Below, piece by piece: positions 1 through 9,320 of a stretch of DNA of 46,572 nt (its first letter is position 1; each line of letters begins with the position of its first letter). The DNA is from Butyrivibrio sp. Su6 (GTDB taxonomy: Bacteria > Bacillota > Clostridia > Lachnospirales > Lachnospiraceae). Made by a program: the position numbers and the translations under genes. Below the pieces are notes generated by a model. It did no database searches and was not told where the DNA came from. It saw nothing but the letters and a program-made list of their open reading frames with translations. The DNA lies in NCBI RefSeq assembly GCF_900108105.1, contig NZ_FNUR01000017.1, forward strand, positions 33,102-79,673, read 5' to 3'.

Positions 1-328
1 CTGCCTCTTCTGCAGCTGGCATTTCTGCTGGCATCTCTGCTGTTTCTGCTACCGGCATTTCTACTGGCACTTCTGCTGCTGGCACCTCTACTGGTGCTTC
101 TGCAGTTACTTCTTGTTCATTTGCAGCAAGCATAGCTTCCAGATCAGGAATATCCTGAACTGGTTCTTTTTCCACTTTCTTTCGTGGCTTTTTGGGAGTT
201 GGAGCTTCAGCAGCTTGTTCTTGAACAGCTGCCCCTTCTTCTGCCTTCATTGCCGCTATAAGATCATCAACATTCGCTGTAGATAAATCCTGACCACCAA
301 GCATATCCTGAGTATTCATGCCTTCCAT
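1..328 (-). CDS. N-terminal part of an Ala/Glu/Pro-rich protein (partial)
   Basis: The reading frame starts at the ATG at 328 and stays open to the window edge (109 codons seen). A ribosome binding site (AAAGGAGAT) lies 6-7 bases upstream. An earlier ATG at about 332 runs into a stop after five codons, which fixes the start. The first ~30 residues are acidic (MEGMNTQDMLGG), followed by a Lys-rich patch (TPKKPRKKVEKE) and then a low-complexity run of Ala, Glu, Pro and Val in which PAE-, PVE- and EMPA-like words repeat. No signal peptide or membrane segment is visible. The function is not recognised. It could be a linker-bearing cytoplasmic protein whose folded domain lies beyond the window. 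Confidence 0.7.
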   Translation of the reverse strand, partial: MEGMNTQDMLGGQDLSTANVDDLIAAMKAEEGAAVQEQAAEAPTPKKPRKKVEKEPVQDIPDLEAMLAANEQEVTAEAPVEVPAAEVPVEMPVAETAEMPAEMPAAEEA

Positions 329-448
329 GCCATATCTCCTTTCATGAAACACAGACAAAAACGTGACAGTGTAAACAGTCTATATATATTATCGTTTATT
401 TCTATAATATTTTACAGTAAATTTTCTATAAACTTCGTTTTTGTCAAA

Positions 449-1792
449 TCATGAAAGTTCTTGACCAAAAATGTCTTTCCATAAGAAGGCCTTAAACAGA
501 ATAAAGGCAACAACAGTCGTTACAATATCAGATACAAACTGTGCCCTGATAACTCCTTCAAATCCCATTAGAGCTGATAATATGAATATCACAGGCAAAA
601 AAACAATTCCCTGCCTGCATGCTGACAGAATGAATGCTCCGCTGGCTTTACCTGTAGACTGAAAAGAAACTATTGCTATGAGGCAGATTCCCATAAGTGG
701 TGCTCCAAGCAGTTGCCATCTAAGCATCGAAACACCAATCCTTATCATTTCAGGATCACTTAAGAATTTGGATATTATTCCATTAGCAAAGACCGACAAT
801 ACCATCAGGAAAACCAGACCTGTACCACCAGTCACAGCCATTCCAAATCCAATGATCTTCCTAAGTCTCTTTTTAAGCCTGGCGCCATAGTTGTAACCAA
901 TAAGTGGTTGCCCACCAAAGGCAAGTCCAACAATAACAAGAAGAGCAATATTGACTATTTTTAGCACGATTCCCATTATGGCAATACTATCATCACCATA
1001 TGGCTGTAAAAATCTGTTGGTAAGCGTAATTCCAATTGTCTGCATCAGATTTGTTATGCTGGATGGAAGACCAATTGCAAAAACACTGGCAAAAGTTGCG
1101 GCGTCCAGGCTAAGGAGTTTAAAGTCCATCGACAACGCTTTACTCTTTTTCCTGATAATATAAATAAAGAAAGTGCAGGTCACTATATAACCGATAACCG
1201 TAGCAATTGCCGCTCCTGCTGCTCCAAGTCCCAGAGCAAAAATAAAAATAGGATCCAGTATGATATTTACTACAGTTCCTATAACTGAACCTATCATTGA
1301 TTCCAAAGACATGCCTTCTGCTCTTAGAAGATTTGACGGAACAAGGGAAAAGATAACAAATGTCGATCCAAGTATTAACCAAAAATAATACTGACTCGCA
1401 TATTCATAAGTCTTATCCGTAGCTCCAAGCAGCATAAGCACCTGTTTTTTCATTACCAGCATAACAACTGTGAAAATAAGTCCTGTTATCATTGAAACAT
1501 AAAAGCAAAATGTACTTTTTTTCCTTGCCTCATCAGCGTTGTGCATGCCTAGGATTCGTGATATTACAGAACTTCCACCTATACCAAAAATATCACCAAT
1601 TGCAAGCAGCAGTGTAAAAAGTGGTGCGCAGATTGAAATGCCCGCTATCAGGTTAGTATTACCGGTAAGTGCGATGAAATATGTATCCACCAGGTTATAT
1701 ACAAGTGTCACGATCATACCCATCACAACAGGGAGCGCCATTTTCATATAAGCTTTCGGAATAGGCGCTCTCTCAAATAATTCATTTTCCAT
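449..1792 (-). CDS. MATE family multidrug/metabolite efflux transporter
   Basis: A 447-residue polytopic membrane protein of about 12 helices, the usual length for the MATE family. It starts MENELFERAPIPKAYMKMALPVVMGMIVTLVYNLVDTYF, as in NorM/DinF-like clostridial members: a short cytoplasmic N-terminus and a first helix ending in the YNLVDTYF signature. The second half repeats the fold, with GLPSSITNLMQTIG and GGQPLIGYNYGA motifs. These proteins export drugs or metabolites by Na+ or H+ antiport; the substrate cannot be read from sequence. The start lies 4 bases after the stop of the S1-domain gene, with AGGA inside that gene's end, so translation is probably coupled. Pairing of a MATE pump with an S1 protein may be only operon convenience. 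Confidence 0.93.
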   Translation of the reverse strand: MENELFERAPIPKAYMKMALPVVMGMIVTLVYNLVDTYFIALTGNTNLIAGISICAPLFTLLLAIGDIFGIGGSSVISRILGMHNADEARKKSTFCFYVSMITGLIFTVVMLVMKKQVLMLLGATDKTYEYASQYYFWLILGSTFVIFSLVPSNLLRAEGMSLESMIGSVIGTVVNIILDPIFIFALGLGAAGAAIATVIGYIVTCTFFIYIIRKKSKALSMDFKLLSLDAATFASVFAIGLPSSITNLMQTIGITLTNRFLQPYGDDSIAIMGIVLKIVNIALLVIVGLAFGGQPLIGYNYGARLKKRLRKIIGFGMAVTGGTGLVFLMVLSVFANGIISKFLSDPEMIRIGVSMLRWQLLGAPLMGICLIAIVSFQSTGKASGAFILSACRQGIVFLPVIFILSALMGFEGVIRAQFVSDIVTTVVAFILFKAFLWKDIFGQELS

Positions 1793-1796
1793 TAAA

Positions 1797-2705
1797 TCAA
1801 AATCCTGCTTTCTTTAAGAGATCTCCGAGTGAAGTTGTAGCATCACCATCACTTTCAAACTCTATTTTTTCTTCTGTTATCTCAGTAGCAGCGATTTCTT
1901 CAAGTGCCTTCATACTAAGGCTGAGTTTTCCATCTTTTATGGCTGTAACCTTAACCTTTACTTTCTGTCCAACCTTCAGAACTGATGACGGATGTGCTAT
2001 TCTCTGATTACATATCTGAGAAATATGAACAAGTCCGGTCATTCCATTTCCAAGATTTACAAATGCTCCATAATTCTGAAGGCTTTCGACAACACCTTCG
2101 GTCACAAGTCCAACTTCCACATTGGAGATCATCTCTGCTCTTTTTGCGTCAGCCTGTTCCTTTAAATACTCCCTTGCAGAAAGAACCAGTTTATTAGCAT
2201 CCTTGTCTGCTGTTATTACCTTAACCTTAAGAGTTTTGCCAACGTATTCTGAAAGCTTATCCTCTTCAACAAACTGAAGATCAAGTTTAGATGCAGGAAT
2301 AAAGCCTCTTATTCCCTCTAAGAATGCCACGCATCCACTCTTTACTGCTTCTGATACTTTTACATCTACATATGAATCCGAATCAGCTATTTCCTTTATT
2401 TTGTCCCATGAAATAACCTGATTTGCCTCTTTTTTAGACAAAAGAATATTTCCATTTCCGTCATCAGTGCTGATAACTGTCGCTGAGATCTCGTCGCCAA
2501 TTTTTACATCTCTGTGAATTGAAAACTTTGGATCATCACTCATATCAGCTACTTTTATAACGCCCTGAGTGTAGTACTTAAGGTCAAGAGTAATTTCAGT
2601 TTCTGAAATATCTATAACTGTTCCCTCAAGAATATCCCCTTCTTTTACCTTTCTAAATGATCTTTCAATCTCATCCTTAAAATCATTCATTGTTTCTTCT
2701 GCCAT
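1797..2705 (-). CDS. S1 RNA-binding domain protein (short ribosomal protein S1-like)
   Basis: 302 residues with three S1 (OB-fold) domains. The first begins GDILEGTVIDISETEITLDL near residue 20. The second is diverged (about 98-177, VKSGCVAFLEGIRGFIPASKLD). The third is canonical (about 197-268, VTEGVVESLQNYGAFVNLGNGMTGLVHIS). The reading frame can be extended 5 codons to a TTG at 2720, but that TTG lies on the ribosome binding site itself (TTGGAGGAT). The ATG at 2705, 8 bases after GGAGG, is therefore the real start (MAEETMNDF). Full-length S1 has four to six domains, so this is a short form, common in Clostridia, where its place on the ribosome is less clear. It probably binds mRNA. The MATE gene follows 4 bases downstream. 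Confidence 0.88.
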   Translation of the reverse strand: MAEETMNDFKDEIERSFRKVKEGDILEGTVIDISETEITLDLKYYTQGVIKVADMSDDPKFSIHRDVKIGDEISATVISTDDGNGNILLSKKEANQVISWDKIKEIADSDSYVDVKVSEAVKSGCVAFLEGIRGFIPASKLDLQFVEEDKLSEYVGKTLKVKVITADKDANKLVLSAREYLKEQADAKRAEMISNVEVGLVTEGVVESLQNYGAFVNLGNGMTGLVHISQICNQRIAHPSSVLKVGQKVKVKVTAIKDGKLSLSMKALEEIAATEITEEKIEFESDGDATTSLGDLLKKAGF

Positions 2706-2772
2706 TTTTTTATCCTCCAAAAAACTTTTTCTTTTTCTGCGGCTTCCCTAATGATATCCACTATTTTATATA

Positions 2773-3890
2773 TCATTTTTCGTATAAATCCACAAATTCA
2801 TCAATAAAAGCTCTTATACTTATGTGCTGAGGGCAGATATTCTCACATTTTCCGCACTTCAAGCACTCAGAAGCCTTTCCATGGTTCATTGAAAAACGCT
2901 CATAATACATTCCTGTTGTCTTTCCTGTAACTGCATATAAATTCAGTAATCCAAAGTAATCAGGAATATTTATGTTTTTCGGACATTCTTCCAAGCAGTA
3001 TTTGCATGCTGTACACGGAACTTTAATTGTACTGTTAAGGATATCCGTTATATTCTCAACCAGATTTTTTTCACCATCCGTAAGTGGCTTAAATTCCTGC
3101 ATATAAGAGGTGTTGTCGTCAAGCTGTTCAAGATTGCTCATGCCACTTAAAACAATTGCCACATCTTCTAATGATGCAGCGTATCTTATCGCAAGTGATG
3201 CCGGAGTTGGAATATACAGATTTCCTTTTTCATAATATTCGTTAAAAGATTTCATGGCATTATCAGGAAGTTTTGCAAGAGTCCCGCCTTTTACCGGTTC
3301 CATTACCATGACTTTCTTGCCATGTTTTTTTGCCACTTCATAACAAGCCCCTGATTGCGCCACCTGGCTTTCCCAATCAAGGTAATTTATCTGTAACTGA
3401 ACAAAATCAACTTCCGGATGTTCTGTCAGGATTCTGTCCAAAGTCTCAGCATTATCGTGGTAGGAAAAGCCAATATTTCGAGCATATCCATCCCTCTTTA
3501 GCCTCTCAATAAATGGAAATCCACCATATTTTTCAGTGTTGATATATCTGTCTCTTCCCAAATTATGAAGTAGATAATAGTCAAAATAATCCACCCCACA
3601 GCGCCTTATCTGTTCATCAAAAAACATTTGATAATCTTCATTTTTTTAACACGAAGAATGGGCATTTTATCTGCCAGAACGAAGCTGTCTCTGGGGTGAC
3701 GCTTAACAAGTGCTTCTTTTACGGCTTCTTCCGATTTCTCACCATGATAAGGATATGCTGTATCAAAATACGTAAAGCCCCTATCCATAAACAAATCTAC
3801 CATTTTCTTAGTTTGTTCAATGTCAATCGATGTCGGATCGTCAGAATTAAAAAGTGGCAGTCACATTGTCCCAAAGCCTAGTTTTTTCAT
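2773..3890 (-). pseudogene. Aldo/keto reductase with C-terminal 4Fe-4S domain, broken by a stop codon and a frameshift
   Basis: Coding similarity runs from the ATG at 3890 (good GGAGGA site) to the stop at 2773, about 370 residues, normal for ferredoxin-fused aldo/keto reductases. Two lesions break it. Codon 10 is TGA (3861-3863) in MKKLGFGTM-stop-LP, where the family has Arg; CGA to TGA is one transition. A run of seven A (T in the plus strand, about 3641-3647) then shifts the frame: LADKMPILRVKK is followed by NEDYQMFFDEQ only in another frame. Catalytic Asp, Tyr, Lys and His (FDTAYPYH, ADKM, YLLH) survive in pieces. The C-terminus keeps CTACKYCLEECPK and CLKCGKCENICPQ ferredoxin-like motifs. 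The reading frame downstream of the shift (2773-3627) is intact and could give a fragment. An intact relative is at 21427-22461. Confidence 0.85.
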
Positions 3891-4390
3891 GGCATATCCT
3901 CCAAGTGTAAATTATTTATTCAAATCGTTGTAAACTTGCATATATATTATACTTTAAAAAATCCAAGCCCACAGCATTGTTTATTACTGTATCATTATTT
4001 TTGATAATCCGCTAAATATATAAGAGAAAAGACATGCCAGGTTCCGCAGTAAGCTTGTAAACGGATTGCCACCTTGAAAAGAGGCAAGAAAGAGCGTAAA
4101 ATTTCCGTGTTCGCCAGCACAGAAAATTACAAACAACCAAAAAGACCCCCTTATATATTTAGCGTTTATGAGAATTGGATGACACCAGATTTTAAATAGT
4201 ACTTACAGTGAATTAGACACACTGCCTGTATCATCCTTGCTCTAGTTGAGCAGATTCAAACAACGTTTGATAAAATATCATAATATTTTTGTTCTGTAAA
4301 TAGTTTTACATAAAATATTTTTTGAACATTTTGTGAAGTGTGGCAAAATGCCAAATCGCGCATAGTTACTGCACTTCAGATTATTAATTT
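3891..4390. other. Intergenic gap without a recognised gene
   Basis: About 500 bases between the reductase pseudogene and the helicase terminator. I see no reading frame with family character. The region is AT-rich, with a short inverted repeat TTGCC/GGCAA near 4067-4086. It may be decayed sequence, in keeping with the pseudogene beside it, but no insertion-sequence ends could be recognised. Confidence 0.4.
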
Positions 4391-4435
4391 CAAAAAAACA
4401 ACTCACCTTTGAAACATTGTTTTCAACGGTGAGTT
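4391..4435 (-). terminator. Intrinsic terminator of the SNF2 helicase gene
   Basis: Perfect 8-bp stem AACTCACC (4400-4407) / GGTGAGTT (4428-4435) with further imperfect pairing inside. On the minus strand it is followed by a run of seven T (plus-strand A at 4392-4398). It lies just after the helicase stop codon at 4443. Confidence 0.85.
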
Positions 4436-4442
4436 ATTATGT

Positions 4443-7400
4443 TTAGCCAAGCAGTTCAATAAGCTGTTCTTTGGAAAGATTCATAAGTGATTCGCTCTCT
4501 CCACTTAATATCGCATCTGCAAGGTCTTTCTTTGCATTTTGCATTTCAATAATTTTTTCTTCAATTGTATCTTTTGCAATAAGCTTAAATACCGATACTT
4601 TCTTAGTTTGCCCAATTCTGTGAGCCCTATCTGTAGCCTGGTTCTGTGCTGCAAGATTCCACCACGGATCATAGTGTATTACTACATCTGCCCCCGTCAA
4701 GTTAAGCCCGGTTCCACCTGCTTTAAGTGATATCAAAAACAATGGTACTTCATTTTCATTAAAAGCATGAACCAGCTTAATTCTCTCCTCTTTTGGAGTC
4801 TGACCGGTAATCTTATAAAACTCTATTCCTTCCGCCTTAAAGTCCTTCTCCAATAGTTCAAACATAGACGTGAACTGTGAAAAAAGAAGTATTTTATGTC
4901 CACCATCTATAGCACTTTGAACCAATTCAAGGCATGATACTCTCTTAGCTGACTCTCCCTTGTATCCCGCTGTAATAAGCTCTGGGTCACAGCAGATCTG
5001 CCTGATCTTGGTGAGTTCAGCTAGAACTTTAAGCCTGTCTTTTCCTGATTTATAATCTTCACTTTCAAGCACGCGCTTCATGTGCGTAACCTGAGCATCA
5101 TAAAGTTTTCTCTGAACCGGGTCAAATCTTGAAAATCTGATTTCTTCCATTTTTTCAGGAAGATCCTTAAGTACATTTTCCTTAAGTCTTCTTAAAATAA
5201 ATGGTCCCACCATGTTTTTAAGCTGTTTTGTCACTTCTTCATCTTTATACTTGGTTATGGCAGTTTCAAAATCACTTTTAAATCTGTCATAAGTATAAAG
5301 AAATCCCGGCATCAAATAGTCAAATATACTCCAAAGCTCGCTTAATCTGTTTTCAATAGGTGTACCTGTAAGCGCAAATCTATGAACAGCGTTTATTACT
5401 TTAACCGACTTTGAAGCTGCTGCCGATGCATTTTTTATAAACTGTGCTTCATCAATGATCTCAAAGTCAAAACTTAAGCCTTCATAAAATCCAATATCTC
5501 TCTTTAAAAGATCATATGATGTAACAAGCACCTCAGGAAGTTTTTTGGATGACAAAAGCTTTTTTCTTTCTGACTGGGTACCTGTTACAGTTTTCACATC
5601 AATTTTGGGTGCAAAACGTTTAAACTCTTCCTCCCAGTTATATACAAGGGAAGCAGGACACACTATAAGAGACTTTATTTTCTTTTTTTCTTTTTTGGCC
5701 ATTTGGCTTCTACTTAGTAAAAGTGTTATAACCTGCAACGTCTTGCCAAGTCCCATATCATCAGCAAGTATACCCCCAAATCCAAGGTCCGATAGCATTG
5801 AAAGCCACTTAAATCCGTAAGTTTGATAACCTCTTAGCACTTTTGCAAGGCTTTCCGGAACTTCCACGTCGCTTTCTTTAACAGAATTAAAATTCCTTAC
5901 TAGGGATTTGAAATTTGAATCCCTGTCTGAAGCAATCTCATCATGTTCCTCAAGCAGCTTATTAATATAAATAGCACGGTAGGCAGGAAGATGAAGCTTT
6001 CCTTTTGTAAATTCCTTTGCAGAGATTCCCATAGCCTGCATTGTAGCTGTCAACTCTTCCAGCGTATCGTCAGTTTCAAGTCTTATGAACTCACCATTTT
6101 TTAATCTAAAGAACTTTTTCTTTTTACGATAGCTTTCAAGAAGATCCAAAAGTTCATCTTCAGTCATATCATCAGTTGAAACATCCAGATTAAGTATTCC
6201 GCTCTCAACAGAAATTCCAAGGCGTATAGTAGGAGCCTTCCTGATCTTAAGCCTTTCAAAATCCTTGCTGGTCTTAACTTCTCCTACAGCCATAAGTTCT
6301 TTTAAACCTTCACTTAAAAGTTCAAAAGTATTATCTCCTGACTTTTCGCAGTAAAAAGTATTTTCACCTGAAAACTGTTCCGGTAGGTATTTCATAACAG
6401 TTTTTACTGCATTCTGCTCAAAATCAATATCTCTGGATTCAGGCAGTGGAAAGTCTTCATCTCTTAACTGATGAAGCTCAATCTCCTCATCATCGTATTT
6501 TGCTGTAGCTTTTCCGATTATATTATCCTCATTTGCATCAAGATAATAGGTAATCTGACACTCCGGCGGCAGGAACTTTTCATATCCACCCGAGGGATTT
6601 TCCACAACCTCAATTTCCGGACAATCCATTAACTCCGGCAGTAATCTGTAGTAGAATTCCGAAAGGTTCTTTTTTCCGATTGTAAAATATAAATCTCCTG
6701 TCTCATCCGCATTACTCATAAGTGATTTTACAATTGGTGAAGTGTCAGTAATCCTGGAAAAAACAGACCTGTCTTCATCGAGAATATAATCATAGCTTTT
6801 GCCCTTCATGACAACAGGAAGTGATGCAGAAACAAATAGTCCTGCAAAATCCCCATTTTCCTCACTAAGTTTCCTTATATGGACATAAATTTTAATACGA
6901 CCATCAACAAGTTTGACGCCGGAGGTTTTTCTTCCTCCCACCAGCTCTATTTTTTTTCCGCAGGACGCATCATAAAAAGAGTCAAGAATATCCGGAGAAA
7001 GATCAACTTTTTCCTTGAACTGAAAATCAGATTTGCTGTAATAATACCTGGAATTGCTCATCTTATCGCTTAGATAGTCTGCATTTGCCTTGGCTTTTTC
7101 AATTATTCTGTAAAGATTAATCGAATCGTCATCAAAGTCGTTATCCATAAAAGATATCATTGCAGATTTACTGAGTTTATATCCGCCGCTTGTCTCTTTC
7201 GCGTTAATTAGCTCAGGTATATTTCTCAAAATATAGAGCTTTTCCATTCCAACTTTAAAGGAAATAGAAAGTGGATACACCGCATTTTTACCGGTATTTA
7301 TAATAAGTCGTGGTTCAAGGTGTACAGTTTTACTCTTCGGGGTTTCATCATCAATTTTCTGAATTGCAGCAATTTTCCTATATGATTTAAGTATCTGATC

Positions 7401-8090
7401 ACCACGAAAATCAGTTGCATCTCCCGGATTAAATTTAGCTATATAGTCATCAGCCAATAGTAAAAGAGCCAGCTTGTGCTCGCACAAATAATCATAGGCG
7501 TAATATCCATAATATCTATTACTCTTATGTTCAGCATAACAATCAGTTGTCATCATTCTGTCTTTTGTAAAAAATGCTCTTACATCAACAGGATATGATC
7601 TATTCCCGGAAAGCTTCCCAAAAAACTCTATAGCAAGCTCTTCACCTTTGTAGGACCGAATGTACATTGTGTTAACCTTATCCAATACAAGGTTCCCACT
7701 CAAAATAAGGTCTCTTGCTTCCTCAATATCCTCTGAATCAATGTCGTAGTCTTCAATTACTCTTTCAATATTAAAATATGTGTTGCCGGCTGCTGTTTTA
7801 AATTTATAGTCACTATTATTCTCAGATTTTGTCTGATTTTCCAGATAATAAAGAACAGCTGCTTCATGCTTGCAATTCTCTCCACCTTTCGCATATGCAC
7901 AACTGCACTGCATCTCCGGATAGTCCTTATCAATTCCTTTTATAGCGACATTATAAATGTGAGTCCCAAGGACCCTGGCCATACAGCTATCCTTCTTCTG
8001 AATAAATCCCTTTACCTTCCCACTTTTGTAATACTCTTTTCCCCTTTGTAAAATATGAGAGTAAAAAAGCCTTCCCCAATTCTTATTCAT
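4443..8090 (-). CDS. SWIM zinc-finger SNF2 family DEAD/DEAH-like helicase
   Basis: A 1215-residue protein. The N-terminus carries a SWIM zinc finger with C62, C64, C73 and H75 (CSCAYAKGGENCKH). A long middle region (about 250-720) resembles the bacterial SNF2-associated domain. The C-terminal half is a full SNF2 ATPase: Walker A DDMGLGKT near residue 776, Walker B variant DEAQ near 878, ALTGTPIENRLSELWS, and a helicase C domain with SQFTSMFELL and ATDRAHRIGQ. Such proteins translocate on double-stranded DNA and remodel protein-DNA complexes; the cellular role in Firmicutes is unsettled. No methylase or other defence partner lies next to it. Start ATG has AGAGGAT 9 bases upstream, and that site is paired in a hairpin (8099-8133). 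It is transcribed alone, with its own terminator. Confidence 0.95.
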   Translation of the reverse strand: MNKNWGRLFYSHILQRGKEYYKSGKVKGFIQKKDSCMARVLGTHIYNVAIKGIDKDYPEMQCSCAYAKGGENCKHEAAVLYYLENQTKSENNSDYKFKTAAGNTYFNIERVIEDYDIDSEDIEEARDLILSGNLVLDKVNTMYIRSYKGEELAIEFFGKLSGNRSYPVDVRAFFTKDRMMTTDCYAEHKSNRYYGYYAYDYLCEHKLALLLLADDYIAKFNPGDATDFRGDQILKSYRKIAAIQKIDDETPKSKTVHLEPRLIINTGKNAVYPLSISFKVGMEKLYILRNIPELINAKETSGGYKLSKSAMISFMDNDFDDDSINLYRIIEKAKANADYLSDKMSNSRYYYSKSDFQFKEKVDLSPDILDSFYDASCGKKIELVGGRKTSGVKLVDGRIKIYVHIRKLSEENGDFAGLFVSASLPVVMKGKSYDYILDEDRSVFSRITDTSPIVKSLMSNADETGDLYFTIGKKNLSEFYYRLLPELMDCPEIEVVENPSGGYEKFLPPECQITYYLDANEDNIIGKATAKYDDEEIELHQLRDEDFPLPESRDIDFEQNAVKTVMKYLPEQFSGENTFYCEKSGDNTFELLSEGLKELMAVGEVKTSKDFERLKIRKAPTIRLGISVESGILNLDVSTDDMTEDELLDLLESYRKKKKFFRLKNGEFIRLETDDTLEELTATMQAMGISAKEFTKGKLHLPAYRAIYINKLLEEHDEIASDRDSNFKSLVRNFNSVKESDVEVPESLAKVLRGYQTYGFKWLSMLSDLGFGGILADDMGLGKTLQVITLLLSRSQMAKKEKKKIKSLIVCPASLVYNWEEEFKRFAPKIDVKTVTGTQSERKKLLSSKKLPEVLVTSYDLLKRDIGFYEGLSFDFEIIDEAQFIKNASAAASKSVKVINAVHRFALTGTPIENRLSELWSIFDYLMPGFLYTYDRFKSDFETAITKYKDEEVTKQLKNMVGPFILRRLKENVLKDLPEKMEEIRFSRFDPVQRKLYDAQVTHMKRVLESEDYKSGKDRLKVLAELTKIRQICCDPELITAGYKGESAKRVSCLELVQSAIDGGHKILLFSQFTSMFELLEKDFKAEGIEFYKITGQTPKEERIKLVHAFNENEVPLFLISLKAGGTGLNLTGADVVIHYDPWWNLAAQNQATDRAHRIGQTKKVSVFKLIAKDTIEEKIIEMQNAKKDLADAILSGESESLMNLSKEQLIELLG

Positions 8091-8098
8091 ATTAAAAA

Positions 8099-8133
8099 AT
8101 CCTCTATTTTATGTTATTAGTAACACAGAGGAT
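8099..8133 (-). promoter_or_regulatory. Leader hairpin covering the ribosome binding site of the SNF2 gene
   Basis: ATCCTCT on the plus strand (8099-8105, the complement of the AGAGGAT ribosome binding site) is perfectly complementary to AGAGGAT at 8127-8133. An inner perfect stem TGTTA-TTAG-TAACA lies at 8112-8125. In the mRNA this would hide the ribosome binding site until opened. The pairing is seen directly; regulation is inferred. Confidence 0.5.
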
Positions 8134-8299
8134 ATTCTATCATGTTGCACATTAACTGTCAGTATATAATATCTATCCAAAAGTCAATATGTATCTGACT
8201 CTGAGAACAGTAGGGATGGCTACTTTTAAGGCTGAGTATGGCTAAGAATAATAGATGCAGATACTTCCTAGAATATGTAGGACTAAGAATTGCAGGTAC

Positions 8300-9054
8300 G
8301 GGTACTTTCCAAAATATATAGGGCTATATGCCCGTGGTTCCCGCTGTAGGAGAGCTGCAATTCTGTGTTGGGCATATAGCTCGTTTTCAATAGCTCAGCC
8401 ACCTGCAATTAAGCTGCTTTTGGGCTCATAGCCTGATTTCAGGCTTTCAGCCACCCCTCATTATGGCTTTTATCGTAGGCAATTGGGCATATACGGTAAT
8501 TATCCGTCCGCAGCCACCTTTTAACGGGTGGCTCGAGTCTTGAAATCGGCCTATATGCCCAATTTCTCTTTTATAAAGACAATATCGGGGTGGCTGGCCT
8601 CACAAAAAGCTGCTATATGCCCAAAATAGTAAGAATCAGAGGTGGCTGGAAGCTTTACAAAGCGCTATATGCCCAACCCATTATTCTTCACGATCATATG
8701 GACTGAATGAAATTGAACTTAGAAAATTCGGATTGTCAAAGTGAATTGGGTATATAGTCATATTTTTTAAGTTAACACATCCATAGACAAAATTTTCAGG
8801 AAGTGAAAACGGGCATATACGAGAAAAAATGGATTGCCACATCCATTGGATGAGTGATTCGAGACAATCAATCATCTATAAAAGGATGTGTAAACTTCAA
8901 AAATGCCGTATATACCCAAAATCGCAAGTCAAAAACCTAGTCGCATGGTGTCGTAAGCTCAAAAATCAGGCTATATTTCCAAAACAGAATCTTCACTCTC
9001 TTTACATCGAAAGACGCAGACATATAGTCACATACATCTTTGAAAGTAGCCACC
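8300..9054. repeat. Cluster of about 12 related 36-bp units in both orientations
   Basis: Units share a 13-base head TTGGGCATATAGC, a variable 16-base core and a 7-base tail AGCCACC, exactly 36 bp in the best copies. Head-to-tail on the plus strand: 8368-8403, 8420-8455, 8483-8518. On the minus strand: 8527-8562, 8589-8624, 8641-8676. Diverged copies: 8300-8335 (minus), 8746-8782 (plus), 8811-ish to 8844 (plus), about 8885-8920 and 8946-8982 (minus), 9016-9054 (plus). The last group often ends ACATCC rather than AGCCACC. Spacers are 8-27 bp in the best part and show no similarity to each other. Cores often contain their own stem (GCCTGA/TCAGGC in 8432-8445; GCTT/AAGC in 8651-8662). The layout resembles interspersed palindromic (REP/BIME-like) elements; no known family was recognised. 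Confidence 0.8.
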
Positions 9055-9075
9055 CCCCTACTGTTCTCGGAGTCA

Positions 9076-9232
9076 GAGCCTGAGGCAATGACACCCAGCC
9101 ACACCGCCAGGTGCTTGCCCTTGACGGGTTCTGATGGAAACGCTACAATGCTGAATCCGACGGTGCGAGAAAATCTACTGTTCCCATCATCCTCACCGTC
9201 GGCGAGGTATAGACGGCGTTTTCCTCAGGCTC
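9076..9232. repeat. Nested inverted repeats, GC-richer block
   Basis: Outer arms GAGCCTGAGG (9076-9085) and CCTCAGGCTC (9223-9232) are perfectly complementary. Inner arms CCGACGGTG (9157-9165) and CACCGTCGG (9194-9202) are too. The block is GC-richer than its surroundings and has no convincing reading frame. It directly follows the last 36-bp unit and may belong to the same element or be a structured RNA. Confidence 0.55.
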
Positions 9233-9320
9233 AGTCAATGGTGGCGTACGTATTCGTAACATAGATTAATTTATTTGAATCGTCCCTATATATCCTAACT
9301 TACTTACGCATATACAAAGA

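Noticed and set aside
3861..3863. TGA of the reductase read as selenocysteine
   Set aside because: Relatives have Arg here, not Cys, the site is not catalytic, and a second lesion (frameshift) exists in the same gene.
4391..4435. Insertion-sequence terminal repeat
   Set aside because: The position just after a stop codon and the T-run on the minus strand fit an ordinary terminator.
8300..9054. CRISPR array
   Set aside because: The unit length of 36 bp is suggestive, but units flip orientation, their cores vary while spacers are of uneven length (8-27 bp in the best part), and no cas genes are present.
8681..9264. Small open reading frames inside the 36-bp unit cluster
   Set aside because: They have no ribosome binding sites, their composition is unlike neighbouring proteins, and the repeats occur on both strands and in different frames, so coding cannot explain them.
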